The position numbers were made by a program, and so were the translations under genes. A DNA stretch of 64,000 nucleotides from Liolophura sinensis (taxonomy: Eukaryota; Mollusca; Polyplacophora; Chitonida; Chitonidae), in the NCBI RefSeq assembly GCF_032854445.1, contig NC_088297.1, forward strand, positions 9,069,163 to 9,133,162. Reading direction: 5' to 3'. The notes below the pieces were generated by a model. That model did no database searches. It had not been told where the DNA came from and saw only the letters and a list, made by a program, of their open reading frames with translations. This document shows, in pieces, positions 1-12,249 of the stretch. Numbering within the stretch: the first letter of the stretch is position 1; each line of letters begins with the position of its first letter.

Positions 1-843
1 TGGTGTATGTACAGCGTCCCGTTATGGCCTTAAAAGGACTTTTCATAAAAAAAAAAAATAAATAATAATAATAATAATAAAAATATAAAAAAAATAAATA
101 AATAAACACTTTAAGCTGTGATTAATTTTCTTCCTGAGGATCATTTTCTCTTTAGCAACGGGTGCATGTCTCAAGGTTACTGCATTAAGAGGTTCTGATA
201 TATCACGATTTCCCGGGCTCTTCCCAGGTTTCCCCCCACCATAACGCTGGCAGCCATCATATAAATGAAACAGTCTTAAATACGGCGTAAAACACCAATC
301 AAATAAATTTATCACAACTTCTTCCAAACTGAAGGAAATTTTTGGGCAACTTCTACGAGGCCTTCTAAGCATTAATGTACCGGCACGTAACTATACGAAG
401 GTAAAATAGGCATAACATCTCAACGGTAAAAGACCTTGAACCTTAGCCGTAGTAAATTGGAAGCTCTTGTGTTTCTTTCTTCAGAAATTTGAAATGGCGA
501 CAAGTTCGATGTTAACAATTCAAGTATACATACAAGCATCTTATCCGGTCAGCCGAGACAAACAAAATACTCGGATATATAGACATTTTCGTGGTCAATC
601 ACCGTCCAGGTGAAAGTTTGAAGCAATTCAACCAGAAGATGTAAACCACGATCAACCCCAAAGCTTATGAAGGACTTCCGCTTGATAGGATTATCCTCCT
701 GATAACTTCACATGGCATAAATCTGTTTCTGAATCTGTACCTCGGCGTCGCTTAGGTGAATCACAGAACAAACTGGAGAGTTACAAGATGCCATTAACAA
801 TATATTCACATTTGGTTTCCCAGCTGACAAGGACGAAGGGGGT
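1..843. other. Left-edge noncoding stretch of gene A
   Basis: No exon is supported here. Positions about 47-110 are an A-rich run of AAT and AAAT microsatellite units. Positions about 200-312 hold the 3' part of a SINE. The rest is unremarkable AT-rich sequence downstream of the last gene A exon found. On the minus strand it could be 3' UTR of that exon or an intron leading to further exons outside the window. Confidence 0.5.
200..312 (+). repeat. SINE-A, 3' fragment
   Basis: It matches the 3' two-fifths of the commonest SINE in the window, with the words GGTTTCC-CCCCACCATAA, CGGCGTAAAACACCAATCA and an AATAAAT tail. The tRNA-like head is missing. Confidence 0.75.
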
Positions 844-1160
844 TTACTTCGAGTTTTTCTCTGTCAGCCTAGCCTTCGCCACACGGTTCTGCACAGAGGA
901 TTTGGGCACTTTAAAGGCACGTGCTGCTTCGGAAACTTTCAACTTGCCCGACAAAACAGACTCCACGGCCTGAACCATGTCCTTTTCCGACCAGTTACGG
1001 TAAAAGGAAGGTCTATTGGAGGGCATAAGTGCATACAGACGATCAGAGGCCGCCGCGAAGTCATTGTTGGGGGCTTTGCTCTCACGTTCAGCTACACCAG
1101 GGTTAACAGACGAAGGACATTCGGACAGATTGCCTGGCGATTCCAGGTGGCGAAGAAAAA
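844..1160 (-). CDS. Gene A terminal exon with pipsqueak-type HTH domain (distal)
   Basis: The exon starts after a pyrimidine-rich acceptor (TTTATTCTCCATTGCAG on the minus strand) and encodes 105 residues including the split junction Val. Residues about 54-97 form an HTH_psq domain: RNWSEKDM opens helix 1, then AVESVLSGKL, then the AA-F-VP-SSV recognition segment. Psq domains bind DNA in BTB-Psq regulators of insects and also occur in pogo-type transposases. The 53 residues before the domain are unlike those of the other exons. It joins in frame to exon 2 (GCACAG donor), giving a protein of about 356 residues. It is closest to the exon at 1695-1945, which suggests tandem exon duplication. The internal ATG at 1026 is not needed if the exon is spliced as proposed. 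DNA binding is inferred from the family. Confidence 0.8.
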
Positions 1161-1694
1161 CTGCAATGGAGAATAAAATCTAGGCTTAGCGACCTTTAGA
1201 TACCTTATGACCCTGAGTGTACATAAATAACTACCGTGCTTAGACACTCACATGGGGAAGAAACAGGAGTTAAATCCCTTAACAATGCGAAGTGACGACA
1301 CTACACAAGACCAACCTAGGCTTATCTTTCAACCCGAACGAATTTCCATTTTGCTTTCTTAGATTAATACCGTGCATCTTTAAATGTCGGACTTGACGCT
1401 TATATTTACAGACCCATCAGAAAACAAAAAACTTCCAGCTTGCAGGATAGAACACGACGCAATTCAGTTCAACCAATAATACCGCCTACAACAACAGAAG
1501 CTAAGCTTCCATGTCCATTGCACAGTACCAAGCAGACAAAAATCTGGTATTGAAAGGTCTGAAGTTGGTTAGAACTGTCAAAGAAATTGTCCCAACGCAC
1601 TGTCCCATTTGATCTTGTACTGGACAGCAATGTTTGTATGAAGATCAGTGGTCAATCAACAGTTTTCACAACATAAAACACCAATCTGTGTATT
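1161..1694. other. Spacer between the two gene A psq exons
   Basis: This is 534 bases of unique AT-rich sequence. No coding region, tandem repeat or SINE was recognised. It must hold the acceptor of the 844-1160 exon and any 3' UTR and poly(A) signal of the 1695-1945 exon. No AATAAA was seen on the minus strand close to the stop codon. Confidence 0.5.
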
Positions 1695-1945
1695 CTATGG
1701 TTTCCCCGTCGATTTCTTCTTTGCTACTCGATCCTGAACAGATGATCTGGGTACTCTGAATAGTTTAGCGGCCTGTGATGTTTTTAGTTTTCCTGACACA
1801 ACGGCTTCAACTGCCAGATCCATATCTCTTTGTGACCAGTTACGGTAATACGCTGGTCTATTCGGGCGATCCAGTGTGAGGGTTTCGCCTTTAAAGGTAG
1901 TCAGTATATCAGAGAGGTCAGATGAGGTGGGGAAGTGGGCAGAAA
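1695..1945 (-). CDS. Gene A terminal exon with pipsqueak-type HTH domain (proximal)
   Basis: The acceptor TTTGTTTTTCGTTGCAG is strong. The exon encodes 83 codons including the junction Val and the stop. Residues about 35-77 are an HTH_psq domain (YYRNWSQRDM, AVEAVVSGKLKTSQAA, FRVPRSSVQDRV) followed by a short basic tail KKKSTGKP. A stretch rich in Ser, Thr and Leu (SDLSDILTTF) precedes the domain. Spliced to exon 2, the product would be about 334 residues and probably a nuclear DNA-binding isoform. Its closest relative here is the 844-1160 exon, which shares the Y-RNW start, SGKLK, VP-SSVQ-RVAK and splice phase. The upstream in-frame extension beyond 1945 is intron. Confidence 0.82.
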
Positions 1946-2604
1946 CTGCAACGAAAAACAAAATGGGGGCTTAGCCAGAATATCTTACTGGATAATCGCT
2001 ATATGTGTTCAGGGAAGAGAATCGTTTTCATTAAAATCAGCTCAAATTTCTTTTATTTCTTCTTTTGGCCCTTTTGGTTAAAGACAAGAGGGAAATCCTG
2101 ATTTCCCTGTGCATGTGGTTAGAGTTTTCGTTTTTGTTAATCCGCACTTCAACCAGCTGTTACAGTGGACTCAATTGGCTCAAGAAAAATTGCGCATCAT
2201 TAAAATATTTGAGAGTCGTTTCAATACATCCGTCTAAAAATCTGTTTTCTTGTGCATTTCTGGTCAAAAATCTCAGAAATTTGGAAGTAAATGTATCTTC
2301 CAGATCAGATCTGTACAATCTACTGCTCTGATTCATCCACAACTTGGTGGAGGTACACTGGAAGTACAAAGTAGGTACACTGGAGGTACAATATACATGT
2401 AGGCCGAGAGTCAATTCAGCATCCTTCCTTCTCTATACTACTGTGTTAAGCTAAGCAGATATTCACGCCAACTTTTTGTGTCTGACCTAAAAGGCATCTA
2501 CATGAAGTACATTATCTGATGTGAGCCCAAGATACATATATACATCTTTCATTCTGTGTGATCTATGTTAATCCATAATAAGAGGCCTTTTTGTACATAA
2601 GCTC

Positions 2605-2770
2605 AAGTCCTTTATTTATTTATTTGATTGGTGTTTTACGCCGTCCTCAAGAATATTCCACTTATACAACGGCGGCTAGCATTATGGTGGGAGGAAACCG
2701 GGCAAACCTCACGGGAAACCCACGACCATCAACAGGTTGCTGGGAGACCTTCCCATGCACTAAGGTCGGT
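2605..2770 (-). repeat. SINE-A copy, reverse orientation
   Basis: It begins with the TTTATTTATTTATTTGATTGG tail complement and continues through GGTGTTTTACGCCG and GGTGGGAGGAAACCGGGC to CCTTCCCATGCAC. The tRNA-like head is missing, so this is a 5'-truncated element. Confidence 0.85.
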
Positions 2771-3496
2771 TTTAAAGCTTTATTTATTTAATATTATGAC
2801 TTAGTACATGCCATGATTGTAGAAGGTGGATCCTTCAATGTGAATGATGAAGTACATGTAAATGTTTGCATTTTTATACATGTAAGTTTATATTATACCA
2901 CTAATTAGGCTCATCAACTAACATGTAAGGGACAGAATGAAGACATTCTAAGACTTCATAAAGTCAACTACATGCTGTAAGCCAAAGAAATTTATTTGTT
3001 TTACCCCTGTCTTTTTTTTTTTTGGTTTGGCTTTAGTAAGCACAACAGTACCCTATCCCACTTTATACTGTTTTATAGAAGGTATTTGATGCCAGCCATA
3101 ATCCCTGGCAAAGCTCTTGTTCAACGATACATGGACTTGTACACAAGATGAGGACAAGAAAATTACACAATCGTCAGATTTTAACTGGTATATTATAAAG
3201 TTTTATTGGGCGATATAATCAGTAAATTTAAAAACATATATTGGTAACAAGGGGGTTTCCTAATAATAACACACATCTACAACTTTACAACTGTGCTCAC
3301 TCAGGCATAAAGCATTCTGGGCGTAATTTCCCCGTCTTGGTCTAAGTCTGTACATTTTCCTGCAGTTAAATGGCATTTTCATATACTCCACACACTGGAC
3401 TAAAATTTTGCAATGTTTTCACCATAAAACCTATGCATGTAAAAATTACTTCTCTACATAGGAATTGGATTATTGCTGAACAACAGGCAATAGCCA

Positions 3497-3635
3497 GATT
3501 TATTTATTTGTTTGTTTCATTGGTGTTTTACGCAGCACTCAAAAATATTTCACTTATAGGACAGCGGCAAGCATTATGATGGGAGGAAACCGGGCACAGT
3601 CCGTGGGAAACCCACGACCATCCGCAGGTTCAATA
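3497..3635 (-). repeat. SINE-A copy, reverse orientation, truncated
   Basis: Same family as the copy at 2605. It has TTTATTTATTTGTTTG, then GGTGTTTTACGCAGCACTC, then GGGAGGAAACCGGGC, and ends at CATCCGCAGGTTC. The head is absent. Confidence 0.85.
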
Positions 3636-4300
3636 GCCAGATACCTTTACAGTAACAAAACGCCGTAACCCTTATTTATCTTGTTAAATCAGCCCAGATC
3701 AAATATGGCACTAAAATTCTATAATTACCCTTTGCCAGGTAAATATCTTGAGACCAGATTTACCTCAGCTTTATAACTGCAATGTACACCACTGGCACTT
3801 GTATGTGTTTTAGCTACCAAACTAAACTAAGCTACCGTATGGAAGGATCAAGCATGAAATGGTCTGCATAAAATTCAACCAATGGCCTTAGATAACTAAG
3901 CAAAGAGGAATACATGTGATTGTAAACTAAATGTAAAAAAAAAAAAAAAAAACAAAGTGTAAATTACTTTGGACAAAAAAAAGTCTGCAATAAAACAACA
4001 GACTGATATTCTATATGGCATTCTGTAGTAAAAGATCCATATGATATGTCTTTGGTAAAGTTTGTAAAAGAATCCTGTGCTCAGTAAAAATCCGAGGTCA
4101 CAGTCTTTACAATGATATAAACTGTGAGTCCTGTAAAATGTAGATTTCCACAGCACTCAAGACAAGAGTGATTAACTGAATACCATGATTATCATATTGA
4201 TACTACATAGCTATTTTGTCTTAAGTGATACTTAAAACAGTCAGTCTTGTTTGGTAGAATTTGACCGAGCCTCCCAATGACTGACTGATTATGGTTTAAT

Positions 4301-4408
4301 GCCACACCGGCAATGTTTCAGCCATATTGGCAATGTTTCAGCCATATCGCCAATGTTTCAGCCATATCGGCAATGTTTCAGCCACATCAGCACTGTTTCA
4401 GCCATATC
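4301..4408. repeat. 20-bp tandem repeat, about 5 copies
   Basis: The unit is GGCAATGTTTCAGCCATATC with small changes between copies. Each unit holds a TTTCAG trinucleotide context that resembles a splice acceptor on the plus strand, but the host gene runs on the minus strand. Confidence 0.85.
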
Positions 4409-5033
4409 ATGGTGAAGTACTCCCAATGATCAATGCCAGTAACCTGCACTGATACTGCATACTTTGCATTTATTCAACATCATAAGAATCAGCAGTATGC
4501 CATAGTCATAAGCACTAAATCCATGTACCAAATCCTTCAGCAGTCTGGCGTTTAGCTGTAGGCTGCATGTACATTCGATTATAAGTGTAATATACCTCCA
4601 TGTGTAGATACCTTTAACCTTCACAGGCCCTGCAATGCTAATGGTACTAAAGCCATCTTTCTTTGTCTTTACTGTTCTATCTAATCCTGCAGACTGCTGT
4701 GTGTATGGGCCGTTAATTGTAAGATAAGTCACACAATGAATCTCAGTGTACTGATATCTAATGTACCATGTATACAGGGACTCAGGTATAGCTTCAATGT
4801 TTCTATTTGGTGACGCAGCTCAATGTCAGAAGTTAACTGTTTAGTTAACACAGATTCTTACTTTCTGACATGATAATTACAACGAACAGGCCAAGGTACC
4901 AACTGTCCACAGAATATACTGAGGGATAGCTCACCTCAAGCTTGCTATGCACTCAAGAATAAAATATTTCAGACATAAACTCTGCAAATGGTACAGCTTT
5001 TCTAGACAGCACACAACATGCTACGTCTACTCA

Positions 5034-5635
5034 TTATGAACTTTTGGACAAGTTCTGGGGTTCATCGCTGTACTCCTGAGCAGCATTACGCTGGGCGAGG
5101 GCAGCTGCTAGCTGGAGATTCAGAAAGTAATGGCGGTGCCGTGCACGCCTTCGCTCCACTGAAGCCTTCGCAAGCGCCTTCCGCTTGTCATTGTAGATGG
5201 CCTGGCTTTGGGAAAACACAGAAGAACTGCTCAGGGAAGCTGGATAGCCACGCTCTTTCAAAAACCGCTCCAAGAACGAACGAAAGTTTGAGAAAGACTC
5301 TGGGTCATAGTCACAGCCATGGCGATTTTTGAGAATTGAAAAGAAGGAGACCAGGTAGCTGTCCAGTTCAGCGGGAGGGATTTCTTCTATGTTCCGGAAG
5401 TCCTGGTGATTTGCGGCTAGCCAGTTCTCCAGTTTACTGACTGCCCCGACCAAGTTCCCAACAGTCGTAGATGACTTGCTCTCAATGTTTGCAATGCGCG
5501 CTTTCACACTCCCGCTGGGCGCATTCCTTTTAGCAGGGACAGGTAACTGAGCTCTTCCCCTGGGCTGGACAGTGGCGTTTTCAAAGTTTTGCGGGAATGC
5601 TGGGGAGGAGACCGATGTGGGTGGACACTCTGGAA
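5034..5635 (-). CDS. Gene A terminal exon with Crypton-derived N-terminal-type domain
   Basis: The acceptor is GACATTTCGTTTCAG on the minus strand. The exon encodes 200 residues including the junction Val. Residues about 66-150 (VSKLENWL, NIEEIPPAELDSYLVSFF, FLERFLKERGYP, SQSQAIYNDKRKAL) match the pattern of the helical core-binding domain of Crypton tyrosine recombinases as domesticated in vertebrate KCTD1, KIAA1958, QRICH1 and ZMYM2-4. The catalytic recombinase domain is absent. A basic stretch (ERRRARHRHY, about residues 158-167) and an acidic-to-polar tail ending EPQNLSKSS follow; PQNLS resembles a CtBP-binding motif. Gene B has a homologous exon at 55165. Spliced to exon 2, the product would be about 451 residues. 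The family role is protein or DNA binding without recombinase activity; the exact role here is unknown. Confidence 0.8.
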
Positions 5636-8222
5636 CTGAAACGAAATGTCGTTGGAGTTAACAGAATCGGACGTGAAGAAGGAATACAGGTTTGTAAGAT
5701 TCAGGGACATGCATCAGTGGGAAAGCGAAGAGACAGGCTGTAGGCTTGCTGGATCAGGGAGGAAAAATGACTATCTCTAGCATCGAGTGTAGATTATCAT
5801 GGACAGTTGGTAACCTGGGAAAAATAACCACACAAGGCACTAGCTGTTAAAGTGCTGATCACCTGCACATGGTTTTCGAGTAGAAACTTGAGACAATATG
5901 AAATATCACATGTCCTTATGTACCCTGTACATTTAAGTGAAAAGACAGTTTTGCTGACTTTTCACATAAAAGTTTACAGACATGTTAAGTTACTAGCAAG
6001 AATACAAGACTTACATGTAGGCATTAAATGTCTTTTTTTTTCAGCCCAAATGACAGCCTGAATATGCGTGAAACGATTTGATTATCCATAAACTGTAGAT
6101 GAAAGATAATCCATAAATTGTACATACGAACAAATAAAGCACCTAGCTTTCCAACCACAAAAATTGTGTTTTAAGCTCAAACTGAATATTGGTTCGTAAC
6201 TACGACGTGTATGAATCCCCGAATAAGAATATGGTTGTCCAGCCTCTGATTTTACAGAGGACATTAAAAGATTTCAAGCTGTTTTTTTTCTATACAATAC
6301 ATTTTTTTTACATTGCAGATGCCTCAAAGACTGCGCAACACTAGAAGTTCATAAAACTACTAAAACACTATATCTATTTAGTTTACTGAACACTATGTAC
6401 AAAGTTACCTCCCCCTTGATACACTGGGGAAAATCGGGGCATTGAAAAGGTGAACTACATGTTCAGTATATCCATCCACTATCAACTACAGAAAAACAGT
6501 GCAAATTTGGTCTCCCTCTTTCACCCCTATTAACATGGGTGAGAGAAAAGATGAAATGTCCAGTAACCTTGGTCCAATATTATATAACATGGACATTAGG
6601 GACTTACCACTTTCTCCAAAGGGGTGTTTTAAAATCTACATATATCCATACAGTGGACAGAGTTTTATTCATATACGTACATGTGTGTAGATTTGTGACC
6701 TTCCGACATTGGTACAGGCGTTTCCGCTCAAAACGCTAAATTCTGCATCACAGAGAAGAACGAACAACATGAAACTAGCTCCACGGAATTTTTTCTCTTT
6801 TTTTTTGTTAACTAAGCTTTATAGAACATACATAAATATGTTAGGCCTACATACATGTATATTGTACTATTTGGAGATGGCATTCACATCGTACCTATTC
6901 AGTATACTGAGGACACACCGAGTTCTGAGTCGACAGGAACGAGTATAAGAAAACTTACTTACAACTTAATAACAGATGTGAGGAATCTATGTTGAAGATG
7001 AAGTACTAAATCAGTTTTAAGGTACAGGTACAAGCAATGTTTACCCTACACTGACTTTATTTGACAAATGTATCAATAAGACTACAAAAATTCAAGCATT
7101 AACAGCTAGATGTACTATTATGATAGATTGAGGCCAGATGGTCCCAGTACACAAGCAGAAAAGTGTATATGCCCCATCTTGCATACTGAGCAACAGTCAT
7201 GTTCCTTCTATAAACTGTGTGATATCCACACATAAGAAAATAACAACTCCTGTTTTTTATGACAATAAAAATCTACGTGCAATATTCTTCATGCAAATTT
7301 AAAGATCTACTTCATGAAGCACCGAAGTTCATGTTTAATACTGTCTGCTCAATCATCAAATCCGAAGTTGAACATAGGAAGCGGAGACCACATAACATTC
7401 AGGGTGTTTTTCCCAAGTATATATAGCGGTACAATATATGCATAACATTTAATTGTGACAATATTACAAATATCACAAAGCATTTCTATCCTGATGAAAG
7501 GACTACAGAATTAATAATTTCATGTCCAATGCTTAAGAGTTATACAGAAATACGGAAGGAAAAAGTGAACACTCAAAATATTTCCAAATTTATTGAAGTG
7601 TACATATGGTGAATTCTGTACAAATTAAAAACTATACAACATCAAACAGAAATGCTTTACCATAAAATAGCTTACACATACATTAATAATGAAGACCTAC
7701 CACACGAATCACTACACAGAAGGGCACAATCCTGTCTTATGATACGTCTCTCTGTACCAGCTGTCAATCATAACATCTCTGGAGTGATACTATCCACAAA
7801 CTAGAGTACAGTGTAGCAACTCTATACATGTCAAAAAGTTGCCAAATACCTCCAATAATATTAACTAAGAACTGTGCTTAACTCTGAACACATCATGTAT
7901 GCTATGCTGATTGACAACAGGTTTGAAGCTTAAGTGCATGGGTTCTGATGTAGTCGAAGAATCATATACCTATGAAATCGCATCACACATATGTACACGA
8001 CAGAAGAAAAGCATGAGGAATTCTAAAACTGCAATGTTGTACATTTACAATTCATGTAGATGTACAAAAACACCAATGAAAGCAATATTGATATAGAGTA
8101 TGTATCATCATGTCTACAACCATTCAGTGTGTTCAGGAAAGAGTGTGTGGTGAGAAAATATTCTACGTTTGTGGTAAGAAAATGTAATCTCATAACTTAC
8201 ACAGTATATACAGTTCATATGT

Positions 8223-8390
8223 ACAAACTAACCAAGCCTGAAATTACAACCAATGCTCATGTATAAAACTAACCAAGCCTGAAATTACGACCAATGCTCA
8301 TGTACAAAACTAACCAAGCCTGAAATTACGACCAATGCTCATGTACAAAACTAACCAAGCCTGAAATTACGATCAATTCTCATGTATAAA
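8223..8390. repeat. 41-bp tandem repeat, 4 copies
   Basis: Units carry AAACTAACCAAGCCTGAAAT followed by TACGACCAATGCTCATGTA. Copies are nearly identical, which indicates a recent expansion. Confidence 0.9.
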
Positions 8391-9940
8391 ATACAATATG
8401 ATCTTCTTCTACCCTGTAATGCTTATTTCATACTTTCATCAATATTTTTCTGTTTGAATCTGACACAACCAATAGATGTAGGCATCAAGGAAATCAGAGA
8501 TGGGGTGATTTGGTGATTTTTCTCCATACATCTACAATGTCGATCTAGAAAATTGGAAAGGCCTTGTAGCAATTATTTTCTGTCTACTTCCACATTTATA
8601 GTACACCTCAAAGCTGATTGGTTTTTTTTTTTTTTTTTTTTTTGCTCCTCAGATGTATCAAGCCATGTGTAAATTTGTACACGAAATTTTGTATTGATCG
8701 TTTTCAGGCTTGGATTTCCATACAATGTGCAGTAGATAAATTCAAATATATGCAAAAATCTTTCTCCGATTGTTTTTAGTGTACATGTACCCAGCTCTAC
8801 AACCTTTACACACACCATCCATGTTTGTCTCATGATCTGTAAATAATTACACAGATCACATGTACATATCCATGCATCTATGAAAACAATAAATAAAAAC
8901 CAATTTACAGGTGCAAATTAAATTCTTTAAAAATTTTGTGAGACAGAAAACATGACCAAGTGTCTTTATGTAGAACACATTCAAAATTGTATAAACATGT
9001 AACTGTATATGTAAAGGTTGAAGAAATCAGCAGAAGACACCAAACCATAATTCTGTTAATCAACAAAAAAAAACACAGTACATGGATCCAGTGGATGTTT
9101 GCATCAGATGCACAGATCCACAGGTTCCCTAAATCCCACATGTCAGCCCTGGGCAGCCATGACATGTGAACACATGGACAATTGCAAAAAAATTTGAAGG
9201 TTTTGATAAAAAAAACCTTGCAACTGCACACAAAGAAAAATTTATAAAATGAAGCTTTTAAGTCTACAAATGAAAGAAATTGTTAAGAAAATTAATCTTT
9301 TTTATTGGTAAACTGTCATCTTGATTCTTGTTAGTTTTAATACAGCTTGAGTTTGGGCACCACATACTTTCCAGAAGTAAAATGGTTCTGATAATACATT
9401 AGACATCTCAAAGTCACTTTCAAACCAACCCCCAAATTGGTATCATGTACATGTATGTTTTACCACTGCCTTTTTTTCAAATTTTGCCAAACATTATGAA
9501 CAGAATGTGTGCATGTCACAGCTTGCTTATCCAGAGCTGAAAATGGGAACACTTTGGGGTAATCCAGGCCACAATAAGAAAACACATGCAATGGGATAGG
9601 GAAGTGTAATTGAAAGGAATGCGAATTCTACACTGACTGTGTGCTTCAATGAGACATTTGGCTGAAATTCAGGTGTTTGACAGGAAATGCTCAGAATTCG
9701 TGTGCAGCAGTTTGAACGTGACATCACCTGTCTGCATGGCTGCTGATTAACAATGATCAAGTTTATCTTTATAAGCGATGAACGTTCATGTGCACTGGAA
9801 TTTACAAATGTTATCCAAATAATGACACTGTGTAACATGGTCATAGGGCCTACAAGGATTGCATGTATGTGTCACAGCTCCCACCTTTCAGTTAGACCTC
9901 TAATGGCCATCAGTCTGCGCTAATATTTCCCCTATGTCCT

Positions 9941-10215
9941 TATGTAAACAATGTACTTTGTCAGTAAAAAGGCTAAAAAGATTTCTAGTTTGAATTAGTG
10001 CTGTCTGTGTCATTATGTAAACAATGTACTTCTGTCAGTAAAAAGGCTAAAAGGTTTCTAGTTTGAATTACTGGTGCCTATGTCATTATGTAAACAATGT
10101 ACCTTTGTCAGTAAAAAGGTTCAAAAGATTTCTAATTTGAATTACTGCTGCCTATGTCATTATGTAAACAATGTACTTCTGTCAGTAAAAAGGTTTCTAG
10201 TTTGAATTACTGCTG
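9941..10215. repeat. 73-bp tandem repeat, about 4 copies
   Basis: Units begin TATGTAAACAATGTACTT and continue with GTCAGTAAAAAGG and TTTCTAGTTTGAATTA. Starts are at about 9941, 10014, 10087 and 10161. The last copy is partial. Confidence 0.9.
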
Positions 10216-10936
10216 ATGTCTTCATTCACAAACCCACAAGTGTCATGACAACAAAGGGTGCATAACTCTTCCATCTTTGCGAGTGATGAGATGGCTGGGT
10301 TAGGGTAGCAGTTCTAGAGATTTATTCACATCCTTTAATTAAATGTTATAAATATAGCCTAATGAATACATGGTGCATTCAAACCAGCTTATCTATCTGG
10401 CAACAAAATCCATTTTTAAAGGAAAAGACAGTATACCCCAAAAGAAAGCCAGTCTTAATAACTTTTAGCTATGAAATTCATTTGAGTCATAGTTTGAAGC
10501 GTCCGGGTTCCATGAAACGAGCAGGGAGCAACATGTACAAGTAGCTAAATGTGCTAAGTGCTGATTTTCACCGAATCCTAAACAGTTACATGTAAGTACT
10601 GCAGAACACCGAAACCAGGACATCTTAGCGTTAGGCACACTCTGGTTACTTTTCCTGCATGTCTTGAAGGACAATAACTTAAAAGCTATATTTTTGGTTT
10701 TTTTTTTTTTTTTGTCAAATCTTATGCAATGCCTATTTTGCCTTGGTTAAATTCATTTTGTTTTCAGCTCGAGTGCTCTAGTCACATGACCAAAGAGTGT
10801 GCTGGTGACAGGCTCAATCACTGCAAACCTGACTAAATGACTAAATTTCATAGAAGCTTTAATAAGGCATTTAAACATAGAATGCCACAGACATGTAAGA
10901 TTAGAGAGTGACATTAGGGGGGAACTTAGTATGTCA

Positions 10937-11055
10937 ACACTATTACGCATCTACCACATTTGACCTAACAACTCGTCCCCACTATTACCCACCTACCACA
11001 TTTGGCCTAACTCCTCATCCCCACTATTATGCACCTAACACATTTGGCCTAACTG
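10937..11055. repeat. 42-bp tandem repeat, 3 copies
   Basis: Units contain CCCACTATTA, CACCTACCACATTTGGCCTAA and CTCATCC, starting at about 10939, 10981 and 11023. Confidence 0.85.
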
Positions 11056-11523
11056 ACAGTTGCTCATTTTGCCTGATTCTGAGAGTTCTATTGATTAAAG
11101 AAACTTGCTTTGAGTTTTTTGGTTTTTGTTTTGTTTTGTTTCGTTTTGTGTTATCAAAGCGCAGGATATCCTACAGAAACTTGAAAATTTCAATGTCACA
11201 AGTAATGTTTATTTGTCTCAACAAATGCACTTTTTCATGCAAATTTCTGGGCCAACCAAATGGCCTGCTTATGCCTGCATTCATCCCGCCCGCTGATCCG
11301 CTGAATTGGTGCCTTGAGAAGGACTGTAGAGTGGAAATCAAGACAACCTTTACGGACTAGCTGTACCAATCTTCTGTTAGGGTACTGGCTTACAGTTTGA
11401 CGAATGTTGTGCTATGGCAAAAGGCCTGATGAACCTTGTACTGTTTCTGTACACCTACAAAAACATAAACATGTGTCCTGGATCCCCCCAAAGAGGTGAG
11501 TAAAGAAGAAAAAAAGCACCCAC

Positions 11524-12132
11524 CTGTGCTGCTGCTATCCTGCTGATCAGCCGAGTCTCCGCTTGAGGTGGAGGGCACAGGCTGGGACTGAAACAATGAT
11601 GCAGCATTTTCCTCGTTGCTCGGGTCAAGGCTGCTATAGTCTAATGTAAAGTTTGCGCTGGAGTCGCCAGACTCCTCCAAAGCGCTTTCACTGATTATGG
11701 ACATGAGGCTCTGGTTGACAGGCTCTATGTGTAATGCTGGTGATGAAGAGGATGATGAAACTTTTCTGAGCTTGGAGGGTGAATGACTCCCGTCGGACGG
11801 ACCGACGGATTCTGAAGTCCTTTTTCTAGGAGTGTTCCTTGAAACAGTGGAATCGTCGTGCCTATGCAAACTCACAGGGAAAACCGACTCATCTTCCTGA
11901 GGCTCCTCCTTTATCACAACAATGTCAGGCGACAGCCTGGCTGCCACCTCTTCCGACTGGTCCAAATGTGAAAGAATAGGGTGAGATAATGAATCGCTGT
12001 GTGGCCTTTGGATAGAGTTGTCTCCCATCCTCCGGCCATGGTGGTGGATGGGAGTTGTGTCCCTATTCACTGTAGGTGGAGCTGGTTTGTGACCTTTTAA
12101 CCAGACTGGATCAGGATCTTCCCCTGAGCATT
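11524..12132 (-). CDS. Gene A constant exon 2: Ser-rich linker with SUMO-consensus motif
   Basis: The acceptor is GTGAAATATTTCAG and the donor is ACAG|GTGGGTGC on the minus strand. The exon has 609 bases and runs from phase 1 to phase 1. Its start completes a Glu codon with exon 1, then reads CSGEDPDPVWLKGHKPAP. It is rich in Ser, Pro and acidic residues and is probably largely disordered. Motifs shared with gene B exon 2 are SGEDPDP-x-WL-x-GHKP, RLSPDIVVIKEEP (psi-K-x-E SUMO consensus, Lys about residue 123 of the protein), VFPVSLH, a basic PRKRTSES patch that may be a nuclear signal, and SLMSIISES. No BTB or zinc-finger domain was seen. It probably links the constant N-terminus to the variable DNA-binding C-terminus. 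Confidence 0.85.
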
Positions 12133-12249
12133 CTGAAATATTTCACAAAAGCAATTTCTATATGTCTTGAGTTGTCTAGTTACTGCACAGTGCACTGAGC
12201 ATCTCGCCGTGTAAAAGCCTTGTAAAAATATCTTATTCTAACCTACTCA

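Larger units (their letters stand above)
1946..5033. other. Gene A intron between Crypton exon and psq exon
   Basis: About 3.1 kb without a supported exon. It holds two reverse SINE-A fragments, a 20-bp tandem repeat near 4.3 kb and several poly(A/T) runs. An AATAAA on the minus strand (TTTATT at 4469-4474) lies about 560 bases beyond the stop of the 5034-5635 exon and is a possible poly(A) signal for that isoform. Confidence 0.5.
5636..11523. other. Gene A intron after exon 2
   Basis: About 5.9 kb with no supported exon on either strand. It contains a 41-bp repeat (8223-8390), a 73-bp repeat (9941-10215), a 42-bp repeat (10937-11055), poly(T) runs near 8620 and 10695, and otherwise unique AT-rich sequence. 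An additional short alternative exon without a recognisable domain cannot be excluded. Confidence 0.5.
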
